Numbered from the stretch's first letter, positions 47,787 through 60,002 are shown. The stretch: 64,000 bases of DNA from Viola odorata (GCA_963691705.1 OY829541.1:56591931-56655930), one strand, 5' to 3'. Notes: generated from the sequence alone by a model not told the origin. Made by a program: numbers and translations.

Positions 47787-48690
47787 ATGTCGGATAAGGG
47801 TGAGTAGGATCATCCGATCCAAACTAACACATCCCATCCGATCTGAATTATGTCGGATCAAATTTCGGATAAAGAGTAGAGAATTCGATAAATTTTGGAA
47901 TCTGTTCGAAATTTAAGTTTTTATATTTAAGTTTTATTTCATTTTCTTTCATTTGTTTTTGTTATTTACTACGTTTATTAGGCTGTAATAATGTTTGAAT
48001 GCTTGTTAGGTTGCACGAAGGAGATAACAACTAAGAATTAAAAAAAAAGTCTGAAATTAATAAAATTTACCTTTTTATAAAATAAAAAAATAATTTAACA
48101 GCATTTAAAAGGTCCAAATTTATCTGAAAAATTCGACCGATCCGATTCGAAATAGTCGGATTGTAATCGAATTATGGTCATATTCGAAGAGTTCGAATTA
48201 TCGTCGATAAAATCCAATCCGAACTTATTAGATTCCGACCGAACTATCTGAATGCTCACTCATATCAGATTGATTTCAATCCAGGAAGAATCTTATTCAG
48301 GTAACATAAAGAAGGTTTCATGTATCCACAACCAGCAATTCAACCCTAATTCATTATTTAATTTTTTTTTTCTTCGTATATATCTTTTTAAGATATAAAA
48401 CAAAATTAAATGGATAGTTGCGGTACCCACTTTCCTCTACACCAACAGTAGGCCCCAACTTTAAGTAGAGTTTTGATTTTGCTTTTTCATTGTGGAAACC
48501 CAGGACGCACCAAATCTGAGTTGATTCGGTGATTTTGATCGGTTTGATGCGGGGAGGTTATGATCGGTTTGATGCTCAGTAGATTTTGATCGGGATAAAC
48601 TATTCAATAGCTAACAGAGTTAAGGCTGTCTTTTATTGAAATTTTATTTTAATTGAGTGAAATACGTGGATCAATGTGTTACGTGGTAAA

Positions 48691-48856
48691 ACTTGGGTAA
48701 ATCATGATGTACCTACATTATGATGTAGGATGATGACACGTGTCCAAAAGTGTCAAGAATAATGGTATTCTAGCACTATTTGGGGCACGTGTCATCATCC
48801 TAGATCATGATTTACCTCCTAGATCATGATGTAGGTAAATCATGATCTACCCAAGT
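48691..48856. repeat. palindromic MITE-like element
   Basis: Left ACTTGGGTAAATCATGATGT and right ACATCATGATTTACC-type text ending ATCTACCCAAGT form arms of about 70 bp. GATGACACGTGTCC and GGCACGTGTCATC lie near the loop. No coding sequence. Confidence 0.7.
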
Positions 48857-49734
48857 TTTTTCCTGTGTTACGTGTGTGTCGGCAGGAAATTTTTATTCTT
48901 TAATTTACTGAAATCACAAATTTATTTATTATCTTAATTATCATCTATTCCATAATAAGTAGATTTTTTATACTTTAGAAAAATTTATTAGAAAAATTTA
49001 TATAGATAGATTATAAAATATGTCAAAATCCAAAATCAAGTTCACATTTGTAGATAACCACTTATCATTAGACTAATTTTAGTGACTAAGTAAGCTACTA
49101 TTTATCTATTTTTTTTATAATTATGTTTTTAATATGTGCACCCTTGAACTCAGGGTTCTAGCTCCACCAATAAAACGCATCACTGTTTGAGATCCGACAA
49201 AATTTTAATGAGATTAGTTTCAATTGAAAAAGCACGCAGGAAAACTAAAATAAAACTAAAAATACTTTGCTAGATTTAAAATGCAATAATAACATTTCGT
49301 ACATATAATTGATTTTTTGTGTTAATTTATTTCTTATATCTTAGTTATTGAAAATTAGGAAAAAATAACAACATTGATGGTGTTGACCTTTTTAGTGTTA
49401 AGAAATTCAAAATAAATCAAAAAATTATGTAAATTTGAGTGGGAGAGTTCACTCAACTAAGAAATTGAAAAAGATAATAAACACTTTAAAAAAAATTAAT
49501 AAGAAATAAACTATTGTATCAGTTATATGTTTTGTCCAAATTTTATAATTTTTTTTTGCAATAGTTTACTGTTTGTTTGGATTTTTTATATAATTTACCT
49601 TAATCATAAGTATTAAATAGTTAAATATTATTTATTGTACTTACCAACCAATAACTTTAAGTATAAATTGACAAACAAGTTAGGTGGGCGGGTGTTTGAT
49701 AATTGAGCAATAAATTGAATCCAACTATATTTTT

Positions 49735-49802
49735 TATTGTTCAATTGACCATTAATTATTTGAAGATCATTTTCGATCATTTTAAACTCCACCTGACGAG
49801 AA
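49735..49802 (-). pseudogene. relic of SRPBCC exon 2
   Basis: Minus strand reads VEFKMIENDLQIINGQLNN, matching VEFKMIEGDLQTYEGKWSIEQ of paralog B, and the nucleotides TTCAATTGACCATTA...TTGAAGATCATTTTCGATCAT align with 46124-46190. The 5' part of the exon and both other exons are not recognisable nearby. This is the remnant of a sixth array member. Confidence 0.75.
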
Positions 49803-50131
49803 ATTATTGGGATTTCACTAAAAAATTGTGGCCCCACTCATATAACTCACATCACATGTTCGTGAATTTTGACTCAGAAATAATAGGAGTGGCTACTTTC
49901 CAAGTAGTAGTAGTAATAATAATAAATTAAGGGACACTTCTTACTATGTTTTTCATATAAATTACTAACAAAATTATAAAAAATTACTCACAACAAAAAA
50001 AAGAGATTGGCTGATTAAGGGACACTTTTTAGGAGCCCACATAAAAATAAAATAGTGTACAACTACATCATTTAAAAAAGAACTTATTCAAAGAAAATAT
50101 AATGCGGTGTGTAGTAATTAAGGAACGGTAG

Positions 50132-51207
50132 CTATAGATCAGGGTTCAGAGCAATGTTGCTAGTTTTACTCCGTTTTTGTGCTTCTTCAAGGATCCCTAT
50201 CATGTTCGCCTTTGTACTGTTCAACATTCTACCTTCAACGAGGTTAATAGGGCACCATAGCTTCGTCTTTATGTCCGAAGAATACGAAAACATTGTCTCA
50301 ATTTCTTTTCCAACTGAGAAATCCTCTTCATCTTTAGACCCCTCTTTATTGATCTGCATTGCCCAAAAATTACATATTAAGTGGCAATTAATTTCAGTAC
50401 TGATTAAATCAGGACCGAATCAGCGGTCTGACAGTGTCGAACCATTCACGCCAACCACGCCAACCAACCTGTTCAACAGACCATTTCCCTTGGAGCGATT
50501 GTAGGTCACCTTGGATCATCTTAAATTCCATTTCACGTTTCTTTCCAGAGGCAAGATTTTCAACATCTTTCTCATGACAATCAAAGATCATCTTTGCATC
50601 AAGTTTCAGCCCAAGTGGCAGCTTCTGCCGGCTAATCTGTACCAAAACCAAATTAATTTCATATCAAATGACTAATTAAACTTCCAAACCATAAAACGCT
50701 GCATAATTAATTTGATTAGCAAGATGATTATACCTGACTGAGCCGGACGACGTCGTGTTTCCTTTGAATTACTTTGGTTTCAGCAACGCTGGGGGTGAAA
50801 TCAGGGTAGCTCTCATAATCAGTCAAAACTTGCCAAATGGAGTCAAGGCTAACATTCACAACAACCTTGCACTCAATTCTCCTCATATTCCCTCCAACTT
50901 TCTTTACCTCCATCGACAATTCTGATACAAATAATACATATTTACATCATAAAATCATTTATCAATATTGTGATATACATTGTACAAATTAGCAACTCAA
51001 ACAAAATAAACATTATATTATTTTTCTCTCTGAGTATGATCGAATTTTAAAATGAGTGACTCTCTCAGCACGATTTTTCTATTCCCCGAATTCAAACTTG
51101 AAACTTAAGTTAAAGAAGAATAATTAATTGTTGCTACAAAAGAAGTATATGAAATGTGAGCTAGATTGTAAGCAAGACATAAACACACACATACCTGGAA
51201 TTGCCAT
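50132..51207 (-). CDS. SRPBCC (START-like) protein, paralog C
   Basis: Exons 51195-51207, 50734-50921, 50469-50636 and 50132-50353 total 591 nt, 196 residues plus stop. The first exon holds only MAIP and one base. It joins to ELSMEVKKVGGNMRRIECKV; the in-frame Met within ELSM could be an alternative start. Family blocks: VVVNVSLDSIWQVLTDYESY, LPLGLKLDAKMIFDCHEKD, MEFKMIQGDLQSLQGKWSVE and LWCPINLVEGRMLNSTKANM, ending in a basic tail (EEAQKRSKTSNIALNPDL). Compared with paralogs B and D it has an extra small 5' exon. No transit peptide. Apparently intact. Confidence 0.88.
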
Positions 51208-51698
51208 TGTTGGGCTAATCCAAGGAAGGAAAGCTTCTTCACTAAGGCAAAGTCCTATGATCTGTTTCAGGTTTATATATACTGTGACGTTTTATTTTGC
51301 GGTAATAATTGGTCTTAAGGACCGCCGATTTATATATGCAATTATTATATACAGCATGCTATTAATATATTGTAATGTGTTCGATCGCCCTTAGCTCCCA
51401 TTCATATATTCCCCAATTTGTCCTGGACTCGTAGATGCTTTATTTTCATATCTTGTGGAACGCCTTCGAATTCCCCAATTGTTTTTGTAGGTCACACTAA
51501 ATGATGGCATGATACTGTGATGATTAAAGGTAATGATGCCCTAAAATCATGGTGAATGACTTCTGTGAGTCCCATGCCACACATGCGGTAATGATGTTGC
51601 CACATGTGTTTTGTAGGGTTAATTAGCTTTCTTTTTTAGGGAAAGGCAGGCTTGGTAGGCTTTGCAATTCTTTACATTTATTCTATTTTTTTGTTTTA
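51208..51698. promoter_or_regulatory. upstream region of paralog C
   Basis: Presumed promoter of the SRPBCC paralog C. Nothing else recognised; a TATA-like TTTATATATAC on the plus strand reads GTATATATAAA on the minus strand at about 51269-51281, 62-75 bp before the start codon. Confidence 0.4.
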
Positions 51699-52233
51699 GG
51701 TAGTGTTTGGGGCTTTGGTTCTACTTGGGAAATGACTTTCCCAAGTAGAAAATCTAGTCCCTAGGTGTTTGGTAAACACCACAAACCATGCCCACAAAAT
51801 GCCTTTTAACAAAAGGCATTTCAAGGCAAGGCCAATTGGCCTTGCCTCCCACTGGAGCAAAATGCTCCAGTGGCCAACGAGAAGGCCTTTTGGCCTTCTC
51901 TCTCTCTCTTTTTTTTTTTTTTAATTTCATTTTAATTTTTTTACTTTATATAATTAACAAAATAAATTAAAAATTAGCATAATAAAATCTCTACCTCAAG
52001 ATAAACAATTCTAGATCCACTTTTCCTATTTTTATTAATTTTTTAAAAATGGGTTTTATACCCTTTATGGTCATTTTACATCCAAATCATAATTTTGAAA
52101 AACTGTTTTACCAAACACCTCAAGTATCTCACATTTCATTTACCAAAAGTCATTTTCCTATAGAACTTTTTCCCATAGAACTTTTCCAACTAGAACCGGA
52201 ACGCCAAATAGAACCGGAACGCCAAACAGACCC
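51699..52233. mobile_element. Tourist/PIF-Harbinger-like MITE, copy 2
   Basis: 535 bp flanked by TTA on both sides (51696-51698 and 52234-52236). Right end ...CGCCAAACAGACCC gives TIR GGGTCTGTTTGGCGTTCCGG; left end is GGTAGTGTTTGGGG. The right terminal repeat is locally duplicated (GAACCGGAACGCCAAA twice). Several perfect hairpins: GGCAAGGCCAATTGGCCTTGCC, CACTGGAGCATTTTGCTCCAGTG type, and GAAGGCCTTTTGGCCTTC. The TTA duplication and TIR fit PIF/Harbinger-derived Tourist elements. Confidence 0.8.
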
Positions 52234-53292
52234 TTAGTCATTTTTCTCACTTATCTACTTTGATCGGGCTTTTATACTCATTTGTTTTTTTTAAAAGCAA
52301 AAATGGAAGTCGAGCTTAAAGTTCGAGTTTTAATGCATATTTTGCCATCAATAAATACCCAATGTAGCTCATTAGTTGTTTTGCTGTCGGTAAAAATATC
52401 AGTAGAAACTCGAATTTATTCAAATTTCATCTTCGCCTGTGAAAAAACAGACTCCCCAGCTACTTGTATATTGATAATATATATTCATTTTTTATGAGAA
52501 AAAAAAGTAATAAATGCTGTCCACAAAATTACACTAACAACAATACTAAAAGGTAATTCCTTTCTCAAATTACTACTTAGCCTCACCAAAAGAAATGCAC
52601 TATTTTTTTTTGCCATGTCCAAATTGTAATTTTAGAACTTACACTTTAGTTTTGTAGTTTTTAAACTTGCATGATACACTCAAAAGTTGCAATTTAGGAA
52701 TTAAAAAAAACAGTAGAAATTATGAAAAATAAATGGAAATGTAACAAATACATATAGCAGGATCCAGCTCATTGTAAGAAATGAAGAAATTGATGAGGAG
52801 AATTTAAAAATTCATGGAAGAAGCAATAATGAATAATACCTCAGCGTTTCTACCCAATATTCTAATTACACCTCCATATTTTAATTTTATTTAATTTGAA
52901 CCCCACGTTCGTTAATTTTATGAAAGCACACCTTAATTTTAAAACTTAAGATCCATAGTTTTCTTTATCTACCATTTTTTATTGATTTAAATTCTAACTA
53001 TTAGTTACATTTTTTTAATCCAAATTTCATAATATTTTATAATTTTTTACGTAAACTGACAAATGTTAGCATTGCAATTTAAACTATAAGTTTTATATAT
53101 TGAAATTTTTAAATAAAATATTTTGTAAACTACTTTATTTTACATTGTAAAGAAACTATCAACGACAATAAATTATACAGTCTTTTTTTAGTTGGTGGAT
53201 GGAATAAATTATATACCCAATTCATCAGCACGGGAATTATTCATATAAAAACACTCCGTGTAAAGCATCTGAAACGGTGCCGTAGTGCATGC
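52234..53292. other. intergenic, no gene seen
   Basis: AT-rich DNA between SRPBCC paralogs C and D; no frame with a domain signature and no clear repeat. Confidence 0.5.
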
Positions 53293-54777
53293 CTAAGTAG
53301 TCTTGTTCCGCCTTTGTGCTTCTTGGAGGATTGCTACAGTGCTCTCCTTTATAGCGCTGCACATTACAGCTTCAACTAGGTTAATAGGACACCATATCTT
53401 CGTCTTTATGTCCGCCAAGTAAGAAAATGTTGTCTCAAATTCTTCACCCCTTTCTTTGTTGTTGATCTGCATTGCCCAAAACATTTAAGATTTAGTTCGT
53501 GAAAATAAACGATTGTAGAATCGGTTTATAATTGAGTTCTATTTTTTCTCACCACTACTAAAAGTTAGATAGACTTTAAAGATTTTATAAGAAGATTTAT
53601 CCATTTACGTTTTAAAATAATCACGATAAGATTAAAAAAAACAATACAGTAGTAAATAGGGTGAATTACATAAAAGTTTTCGGTATAATTCTCTAAAATT
53701 CACAATTTTTATTTTTTTAAGAATAAATGAACGATTTCATTAATAAATATTCTTGATACAAAGAAAGGTCATAAAACCAAAACAATGAACCAAAAGTAAC
53801 AACATAGATAACCTAATATTAGTTTCAATACAAAATTTTTATTAAAAAAATACAATTTCAACTTTTTTAGTGGTTAAAAAATTTCAAATAAATGGTAAAA
53901 TAATTTAAGAAAATTTTGCAAATTTGAAGGAAAATACAACAATCGAGTTTACTCTACTAAAAATAAAGAAAAGAAAAGAAAAGAAAATAATGAGAACTTT
54001 ATTTTAAAAATATTTAAAAATAAATTGTAAATAATCATTTTTTATTTGTTTTCATTGTATTAAATTCTACCTTAGTTACATTTTTTGTCCAGATTTTATA
54101 ATTTTTTACATTTTCTAACTATTTGTTTTGGAATTTTGAATTATTTAAAATATTAAGAATGCAACTTTTAGGAAATCATAAGATTTACATTACATACTTT
54201 TAAACTATAGAGATCACGTAGAACATTTTGTAGATTATGAAGTTTTTTTATGTAATTATTAAGCAGTAAATGGTAGTTAATCTGGAAAAACCCGAGCCAA
54301 ATAGTTCTGACCTGTTCTACAGACCATTTACCCTCAAAAACCTGAAGGTCACCTTGGATCATCTTGAATTCCATGTCTCGTTTTTTCCCAAAAGCAAGAG
54401 TCTCAACATCTCTCTCATAACAATCCACAGTCATTTTTGCATCTAATTTCAACCAAAGGGGCAACTTCAGCCGGCTCATCTGTACTAATTAACAACAACA
54501 TGTTAACTAACCAAGAGGAACCGAGCTTAATTTCTGAACAATAAAACTTAGTAAAAACATGTACCTGACAAAGTCGAACTACGTTGTCTTTCCTGTCAAT
54601 TATTTTGCTGTCCGCAATGGTCGGATTGAACTCGGGCACTCTCTCGTAATCAGTCATAACATCCCAAATCGTTTCGAGGCTAGCTTTTACACCCACCTTG
54701 CACTGATACCTCCTCATATTCCTTCCAACCTTTGTTACCTCCATGGAAATTACCTCGTCCAAGGCTGCAGTTGCCAT
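53293..54777 (-). CDS. SRPBCC (START-like) protein, paralog D
   Basis: Exons 54565-54777, 54312-54479 and 53293-53466 total 555 nt, 184 residues plus stop. MATAALDEVISMEV is chosen as start; an upstream in-frame Met at 54825 (16 residues earlier) is possible but has no transit-peptide character. Domain blocks: VGVKASLETIWDVMTDYERV, LPLWLKLDAKMTVDCYERD, MEFKMIQGDLQVFEGKWSVE and IWCPINLVEAVMCSAIKEST, with C-terminal AQRRNKTT. Close to paralog C in exon 2. A ligand cannot be predicted. Intact reading frame and consistent splice sites suggest function. Confidence 0.88.
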
Positions 54778-55457
54778 ATTCTGTGTGATTGATTCAGACT
54801 GTGCGCAGAGCAAAAACGATTTCAACCAATCACATAGGCCGGAGGTGAATGTTAACTTGGTGTATCTAACAGAAAACTTGCTAATGTATATAGAGCTGCT
54901 ATTAAAATCTTGAAGGAGACGTAGACATGGTCGCCTTCCATCTTTGGTGAAAGGTTGTTAATGTCCACCCTATTCTTTTATAGCTACCATTCATTTCCCA
55001 ATTCGACCCTACTCATCCGACCGTTCATGAGATTTTCATTAAGTTGCAACAGGGACACGTAACCACTGATATTAATTTCACGTTTTGGAGAAGTTGCCTT
55101 ACAAGGATAGCTCGAGTCGCTTAACTCGCATTCCTATATATGACCCCCAAAAAAAAAAAAACCCACAATTTTAAGAGTGTTGATTCCCCAAGAAGGAACG
55201 TGGATCCTCATAATTCCACTAGTTTCAAATCAGCAATACATTTAAAAAAAGTAGGACGATTGTACATACTTAACCAACATTTTCCTTCCTTCTTTCAATT
55301 CTATAAACTATCGCCACTTTTTCCCATTAGCGAAAAAATTGGGCACCCAATCTGAATATACAGAAGTGCGGGAAAATGTAGACTAAACCATACGACAAAG
55401 TTCAATTAACAATTGAAATGGCTACTTACAAGATATCGTTTGGTTTAGTCAGTGTCA
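54778..55457. other. upstream region of paralog D / downstream of paralog E
   Basis: No additional gene. TGTATATAGAGCTGC on the plus strand near 54883-54897 is the only TATA-like text close to the start of paralog D. An A-run (about 55147-55160) is present. Confidence 0.35.
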
Positions 55458-57747
55458 CTATTGAGTACTAAGGGTATTGTGAATTACTCTCTGTTTCTGA
55501 GCTTCTTCCCGGATGGATATGAGGTTTGTTTTTATCTCACTACATATTCTACCTTCAATTAGGTGAACAGGCAACCACATCTTAGGCTTTACATCCACCA
55601 GATATGAGAGAGTGGTCTCAAACTCTTGGCCTGGTGACGCATCACAATCCCCAGATTGTGGTTTGTTGAACTGCATTATCCATCACTTGCGATCATCAGT
55701 TTTTGCATTAAAAGATGGTAAAACCTACTAAGACTTGTAAAGGAAAACCACACCAAGACATATATAGCTCAATATCTATAGCTTGGCAGGAACATACTAG
55801 GTCTATATTTTATTATGAAAAGGCAGGGCGTTTAATAAAAGTTGAAAACAACATTCTAATCCACTCAGCCAACCCGTGAATTATTCAGACCGGAAAGCAT
55901 ACAGATATATGCTATGTTAGGGGCTATATGACGTTTTTTGAATGTTGTAGGATCCAACCAAGTCAAAATTACAATGCACAACAATTTTTTTGCACATTGA
56001 AAGTATAACAAGTGTAACTGGCCACTATTGCTGCTTCCGACCTCCAATTAAGGTCAAAAGAATGAAAGAATGAGAGCATTTCAGATAATATTGCATGGCT
56101 CAGCAAGAGTAAAGATATCAGCAAATGTATAAACAATGATTTCATATTTGGAAGAAGATGGCCAGTAGACAATCATAGACAAAAGCACCAACAACAGAAA
56201 CATAACTTGTGTAGGATTCAACAGAAGATTATGCAGGAGCAACGACAGAATCAATGATGATGAATGGAAGAGAATGTTCAAGAACTAAGGAACTAAGAGC
56301 AATCCTTTCATTTAAGGCGAGTATCCAGCAGGAAGCTAGAGAAACACAACTGCTTAAATTTCCAGTTAAGTATCTGAAAAGCTCCCTTTTTTCACATGCA
56401 AATCATGTGGCTTTGGAGATGCAAAAACCGCTTCCTCTTGATCTAACAGTGGAAATTATAATTCAAAGTTTCAATCTCAACACTAAAAGTGGCCTAGTCG
56501 CAATGTATGTAGCACACAATATCTGGATCCCCAATGCTTAAAGACATTGGCCAGAGGATATTTAGGTGAGCGCTAAACCATGAATATACATTATATTTCA
56601 AAACGAAAGGGACTTTGGATTCACATGGTCCCAACAAGCCCAAATTAGATAATAAAGCTATTAATTTTCCCCATATATTAGATCCATTGTTCCCGCAGTG
56701 TTGGAAGGATGTAGATTCCCATAGTTTTATAAGCTCAGTTCTTCAGCCTTGAAGGCACTTAGTGGGATCTCAGTGTCTATCAAAACACCAATTTTTTTTC
56801 TCAATTTTGTTCTACAAAAAACTTCAGTTGCCTTGCCACACCCACCAACCACTAATCTTTTCATGGACAACAAGAAACAGCATATCTATCTTCACAAGTT
56901 TTACAGGAAAACTTCACATGCCAAATCATTACGCTACTAAATTGTTTCCAAATTCAATATTTATGATTATGACATCAACCAGACTCGCAGTTAAAAGAAC
57001 AAAAAATCCAAGTAACAGAAACAGCAGATTGTTACCTCTTCAATAGACCACTTGCCTACAAAGAACTGAAAGTCACCTTCTGTCATCTCAAAATCAATAT
57101 CACGCCTTTTCCCATAAGCAGAAATCTCAACATCTCTCTCGTAACAATCCAAAACTGCCTTTGCATTAAACTTCAACCCAAAAGCCAGGTCTTGCTGTCC
57201 AATCTGTGCAACGTAATCACATTTGTAAGAAAAAATGCAGAGAAAACAACCAAAAAAGGAAAGAAAAGAAAAGAAAAGAGCTCAGTACTTGATAGAGCCT
57301 GGCGAACTTATTTTTCTTGTCGATTAATTTGCTGACAGCGAGGCCAGGAATGAAATCAGCCAATCTCTCATAATCAGTTAATAATCTCCAAACAGCTTCC
57401 AACCTAGCATTTATCCCAATCTTTGACCGTATTCTCCTCGAGTTCTTCCCAAGCTTCTTCACCTGTATAAACACCCCATCCTCACCACCTACAGATTCCT
57501 CCTCATCAACAAACGAGTAGTAATCATCACCATCTTCGTCGTCCCGATCATCGAAACCGGTAAAACCATCGGGTGAAGCGGCAGAATCAGTGTCAGAGCA
57601 GCGGAGGACGACGGGGCGGTGCAGCAGCGGCGGTGAAATGAGGTTTGTAGGGTTGGAAGAGACGGCGGAGTGTTTGGTTTTCGACGGTTGGATCAACAAA
57701 CCAGGAGGCGAGAAGTAGTTGACTGATGGGACAGTGAAGGGGCGCAT
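55458..57747 (-). CDS. plastid-targeted SRPBCC (START-like) protein, paralog E (putative progenitor)
   Basis: Exons 57289-57747, 57036-57203 and 55458-55670 total 840 nt, 279 residues plus stop. Residues 1-55 are Ser/Thr/Pro-rich with few acids, ending near HRPVVLRCS: a likely chloroplast transit peptide. Residues about 60-90 form an acidic linker (GFDDRDDEDGDDYYSFVDEE). The SRPBCC domain follows from VFIQVKKLGKNSRRIRSK, with ARLEAVWRLLTDYERLADFI, LAFGLKFNAKAVLDCYERD, FEMTEGDFQFFVGKWSIEE and KMWLPVHLIEGRICSEIKTN. Exon 2 is 168 nt, as in every paralog of the array. Arabidopsis has comparable plastid-predicted cyclase/dehydrase proteins (I recall At4g01650 and At1g02475); their ligand is not established to my knowledge. 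It shares a 388-bp intergenic region with the divergent cyclophilin gene. Confidence 0.9.
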
Positions 57748-58135
57748 TATTTCGGGCGGAGGAGAAGATAAACAACAACCTCACATTTCTTCTTCTTCGT
57801 TCTCATATTTCTCTCCTCCTTCTTCCGCCTTTGGTTTTGATTGGTGCCGTGTCGAATTTCGAACCCAGCATCATCCACAAGAAAATAAGATTGCAGTTCT
57901 TGTTGGGCTTTTCTCTGAAACCAGGCCCAATGGTCTATAAAACCGTGGGGGGCCACCATAAAAACCGAAAAAATGGCGGATATTCTTAAGAACAAAGATG
58001 AAGAAAACGAGGCAAGGACCAAATTGAAAAACAAAAATCCCTCTTTAACCCCTTCTCCCTTTTCCTTTCCGCTTCTCATCTACTTCTCCAGCTACTCTCT
58101 TACCAATTGTAGGAAAAACCGTACCGGCTAAGGAA
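57748..58135. promoter_or_regulatory. shared 388-bp divergent promoter region
   Basis: Lies between the start codons of paralog E (minus) and the cyclophilin (plus), so both promoters and leaders must fit here. The motif GGCCCAA/TTGGGC appears near 57905 and 57925 (GTTGGGCTTTTC, CAGGCCCAATGG). In plants this resembles site II/TCP-type elements of housekeeping promoters; that link is inference. Confidence 0.5.
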
Positions 58136-60002
58136 ATGGCGTCGACATTCTCAATGCAAGCGGTGCTCAGTCCTCGGCTTGTGTTTCGGGTCAATTTTCT
58201 CTCATTTATCTGTTTCGGCTAGTTACTATTGAGAATCGTTTTCATTTCGTTTTTCTGGTTTTTCGTTGCAGGGTAGTTATCGGCAAGATGTTGCAGCTAG
58301 TTCGAGCAGGCCTAGTATGGTGTCTACTTGTAATTTAAGCTATCGGAGAAGTGGGTTAGCATCATCATCTCACTATGCACCAAGTTTCCCCATCCTACAG
58401 CTAGCTAAATCTCCTTCTGTTTATCACAGAAGAATCGCTTGCGTCAATTCAATTGCTAATGTAAATGCTTTACTACGATTCATTCTATATTATGTTAATT
58501 GATAACTTCTGTGTTTTGTTGTGGATGAAACTAAGTTTTATGTTCTTGTTGTTGTGCTGTATGTTACTCGCTAGGAAGTGGAACTTCAAGCGGAAGTGAC
58601 AACCAAGGTCTTCTTTGAGGTTGACATTGGGGGTGAACCTGCAGGCAAAATCGTAATGGGTCTTTTCGGAGATGTTGTCCCGGAAACTGTGGAGAATTTC
58701 CGTGTGTTGTGCACAGGCAAGCTTCTGAAGCCCAATGGATGCGATATTTGTTGTTGAGCGTTTATTGCTTAATTTTACTGATAGATGTTGCAACCCTAAA
58801 TGCAGGAGATAAAGGATATGGTTACAAAGGATGCTCGTTCCACCGTGTCATTAGAGATTTCATGATCCAGGGAGGAGACTTCCAGAAAGGAGATGTAAGC
58901 ATTCTCTCTTTGACTAAAACGAACCGCTTCATAAAGGGGAAAGGTTTATTGTTGATCTAAAGTTTTCGTGTTTGATATCTGCAGGGAACTGGAGGAGTTA
59001 GCATATACGGTTCTAAATTTGAAGATGAGAACTTTGCCTGTAAGTCTTTGCCTGCATGCGAATATTGCAGACTTTTATAACCGGGGATACCACTTGGTGT
59101 CCTTTTATCGTTTTTTTCTTTATAGTGATATAGGGAATATCCATGGGAATTTCTTGATAGTCTGGAAATAACAGATTAAAGTACTTATTTGCAGTGAAAC
59201 ATGTTGGACCAGGAGTGTTGAGCATGGCCAATGCCGGACCTGATACCAACGGGAGCCAATTTTTCATTTGTACAGTAAAGGTAAATTGATAGCTGTGATC
59301 TTGATGCTCTGGATGATTGCCCAACTATTGTTTTTTTGGCTTATGGTTTAGGGATACTTTTGACTAACTTAGAACACTGAAACACGGGAAATGTTTTCTT
59401 GCTATTAATTTGGAACTAGTGTAAAGCCTTAGGTCAGATGTTTATGTAGTTATTTTCTGATTGCTTGATGTTGATCATTAATAAAGGAACGAATATGGGC
59501 GCAATAGATCTGTTTTATTTTGGAGTTGGAGGAGTACCATTTTGATTTTTTCCATCTATTTTTTATTTTGAAGATTGGCTTCTTAAGCAGATCTTTGAAT
59601 AATTAAAACTTCAAGATAATATGTTTAAGAAGCCCCAGCTGCTGGTTATGAACAAACAAAATTTAAAACGATGAGTATAAAGGAAAACCAATAGGGTCTT
59701 TTGGATCTTCCTTTTTTGTTGGGATTGCTGTCAGTTGTGTGCTTAACGTTCTTCACCAGTTTTTTGGTTATTCTAACCACTCTGCTGCCTTTTGTTATTT
59801 TGATTGTTACTCTTGTCTTAATTCAAGTTCTTACTTTGCTTTTTAGACTCCGTGGTTGGACAATCGCCACGTTGTCTTTGGACATGTCATTGATGGAATG
59901 GATGTCGTGAGGAAACTTGAATCAGTTGAGACAAGCAGGTCAGATTGCCCTAAGCAGCCTTGCAGGATTATTAATTGTGGGGAGCTGCCAATGGAAGTAT
60001 GA
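58136..60002 (+). CDS. plastid cyclophilin, peptidyl-prolyl cis-trans isomerase (CYP20-2 type)
   Basis: Cyclophilins isomerise Xaa-Pro bonds; CYP20-2 proteins act in the chloroplast (thylakoid/stroma). Exons 58136-58189, 58272-58460, 58575-58716, 58806-58894, 58985-59039, 59195-59280 and 59847-60002 total 771 nt, 256 residues plus stop. Residues 1-80 are Ser-rich and basic (transit peptide). The domain runs from [20 protein letters not shown] to the C-terminal CGELPMEV. Active-site residues are visible: Arg in [15 protein letters not shown], the NGSQFFICT loop, and Trp in [12 protein letters not shown]. Intron 3 uses a GC donor (CACAG/GCAAGC) with a normal AG end; only this choice keeps the frame ([15 protein letters not shown]). 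All other junctions are GT-AG. The gene looks intact. Confidence 0.94.

Larger units (their letters stand above)
46986..49734. other. intergenic with MITEs, no gene seen
   Basis: Contains the Stowaway-like element at 47526-47786 and the palindrome at 48691-48856. The 47800-48260 part has repeated GATCCGATTCGAA-type text typical of degenerate plant transposon remnants. No domain-bearing frame. Confidence 0.5.

Noticed and set aside
54778..54825. Upstream Met for paralog D as a targeting peptide
   Set aside because: The 16 extra residues (MKSFLLCAQSES...) are too short for a transit peptide and absent from paralogs; kept only as an alternative start.
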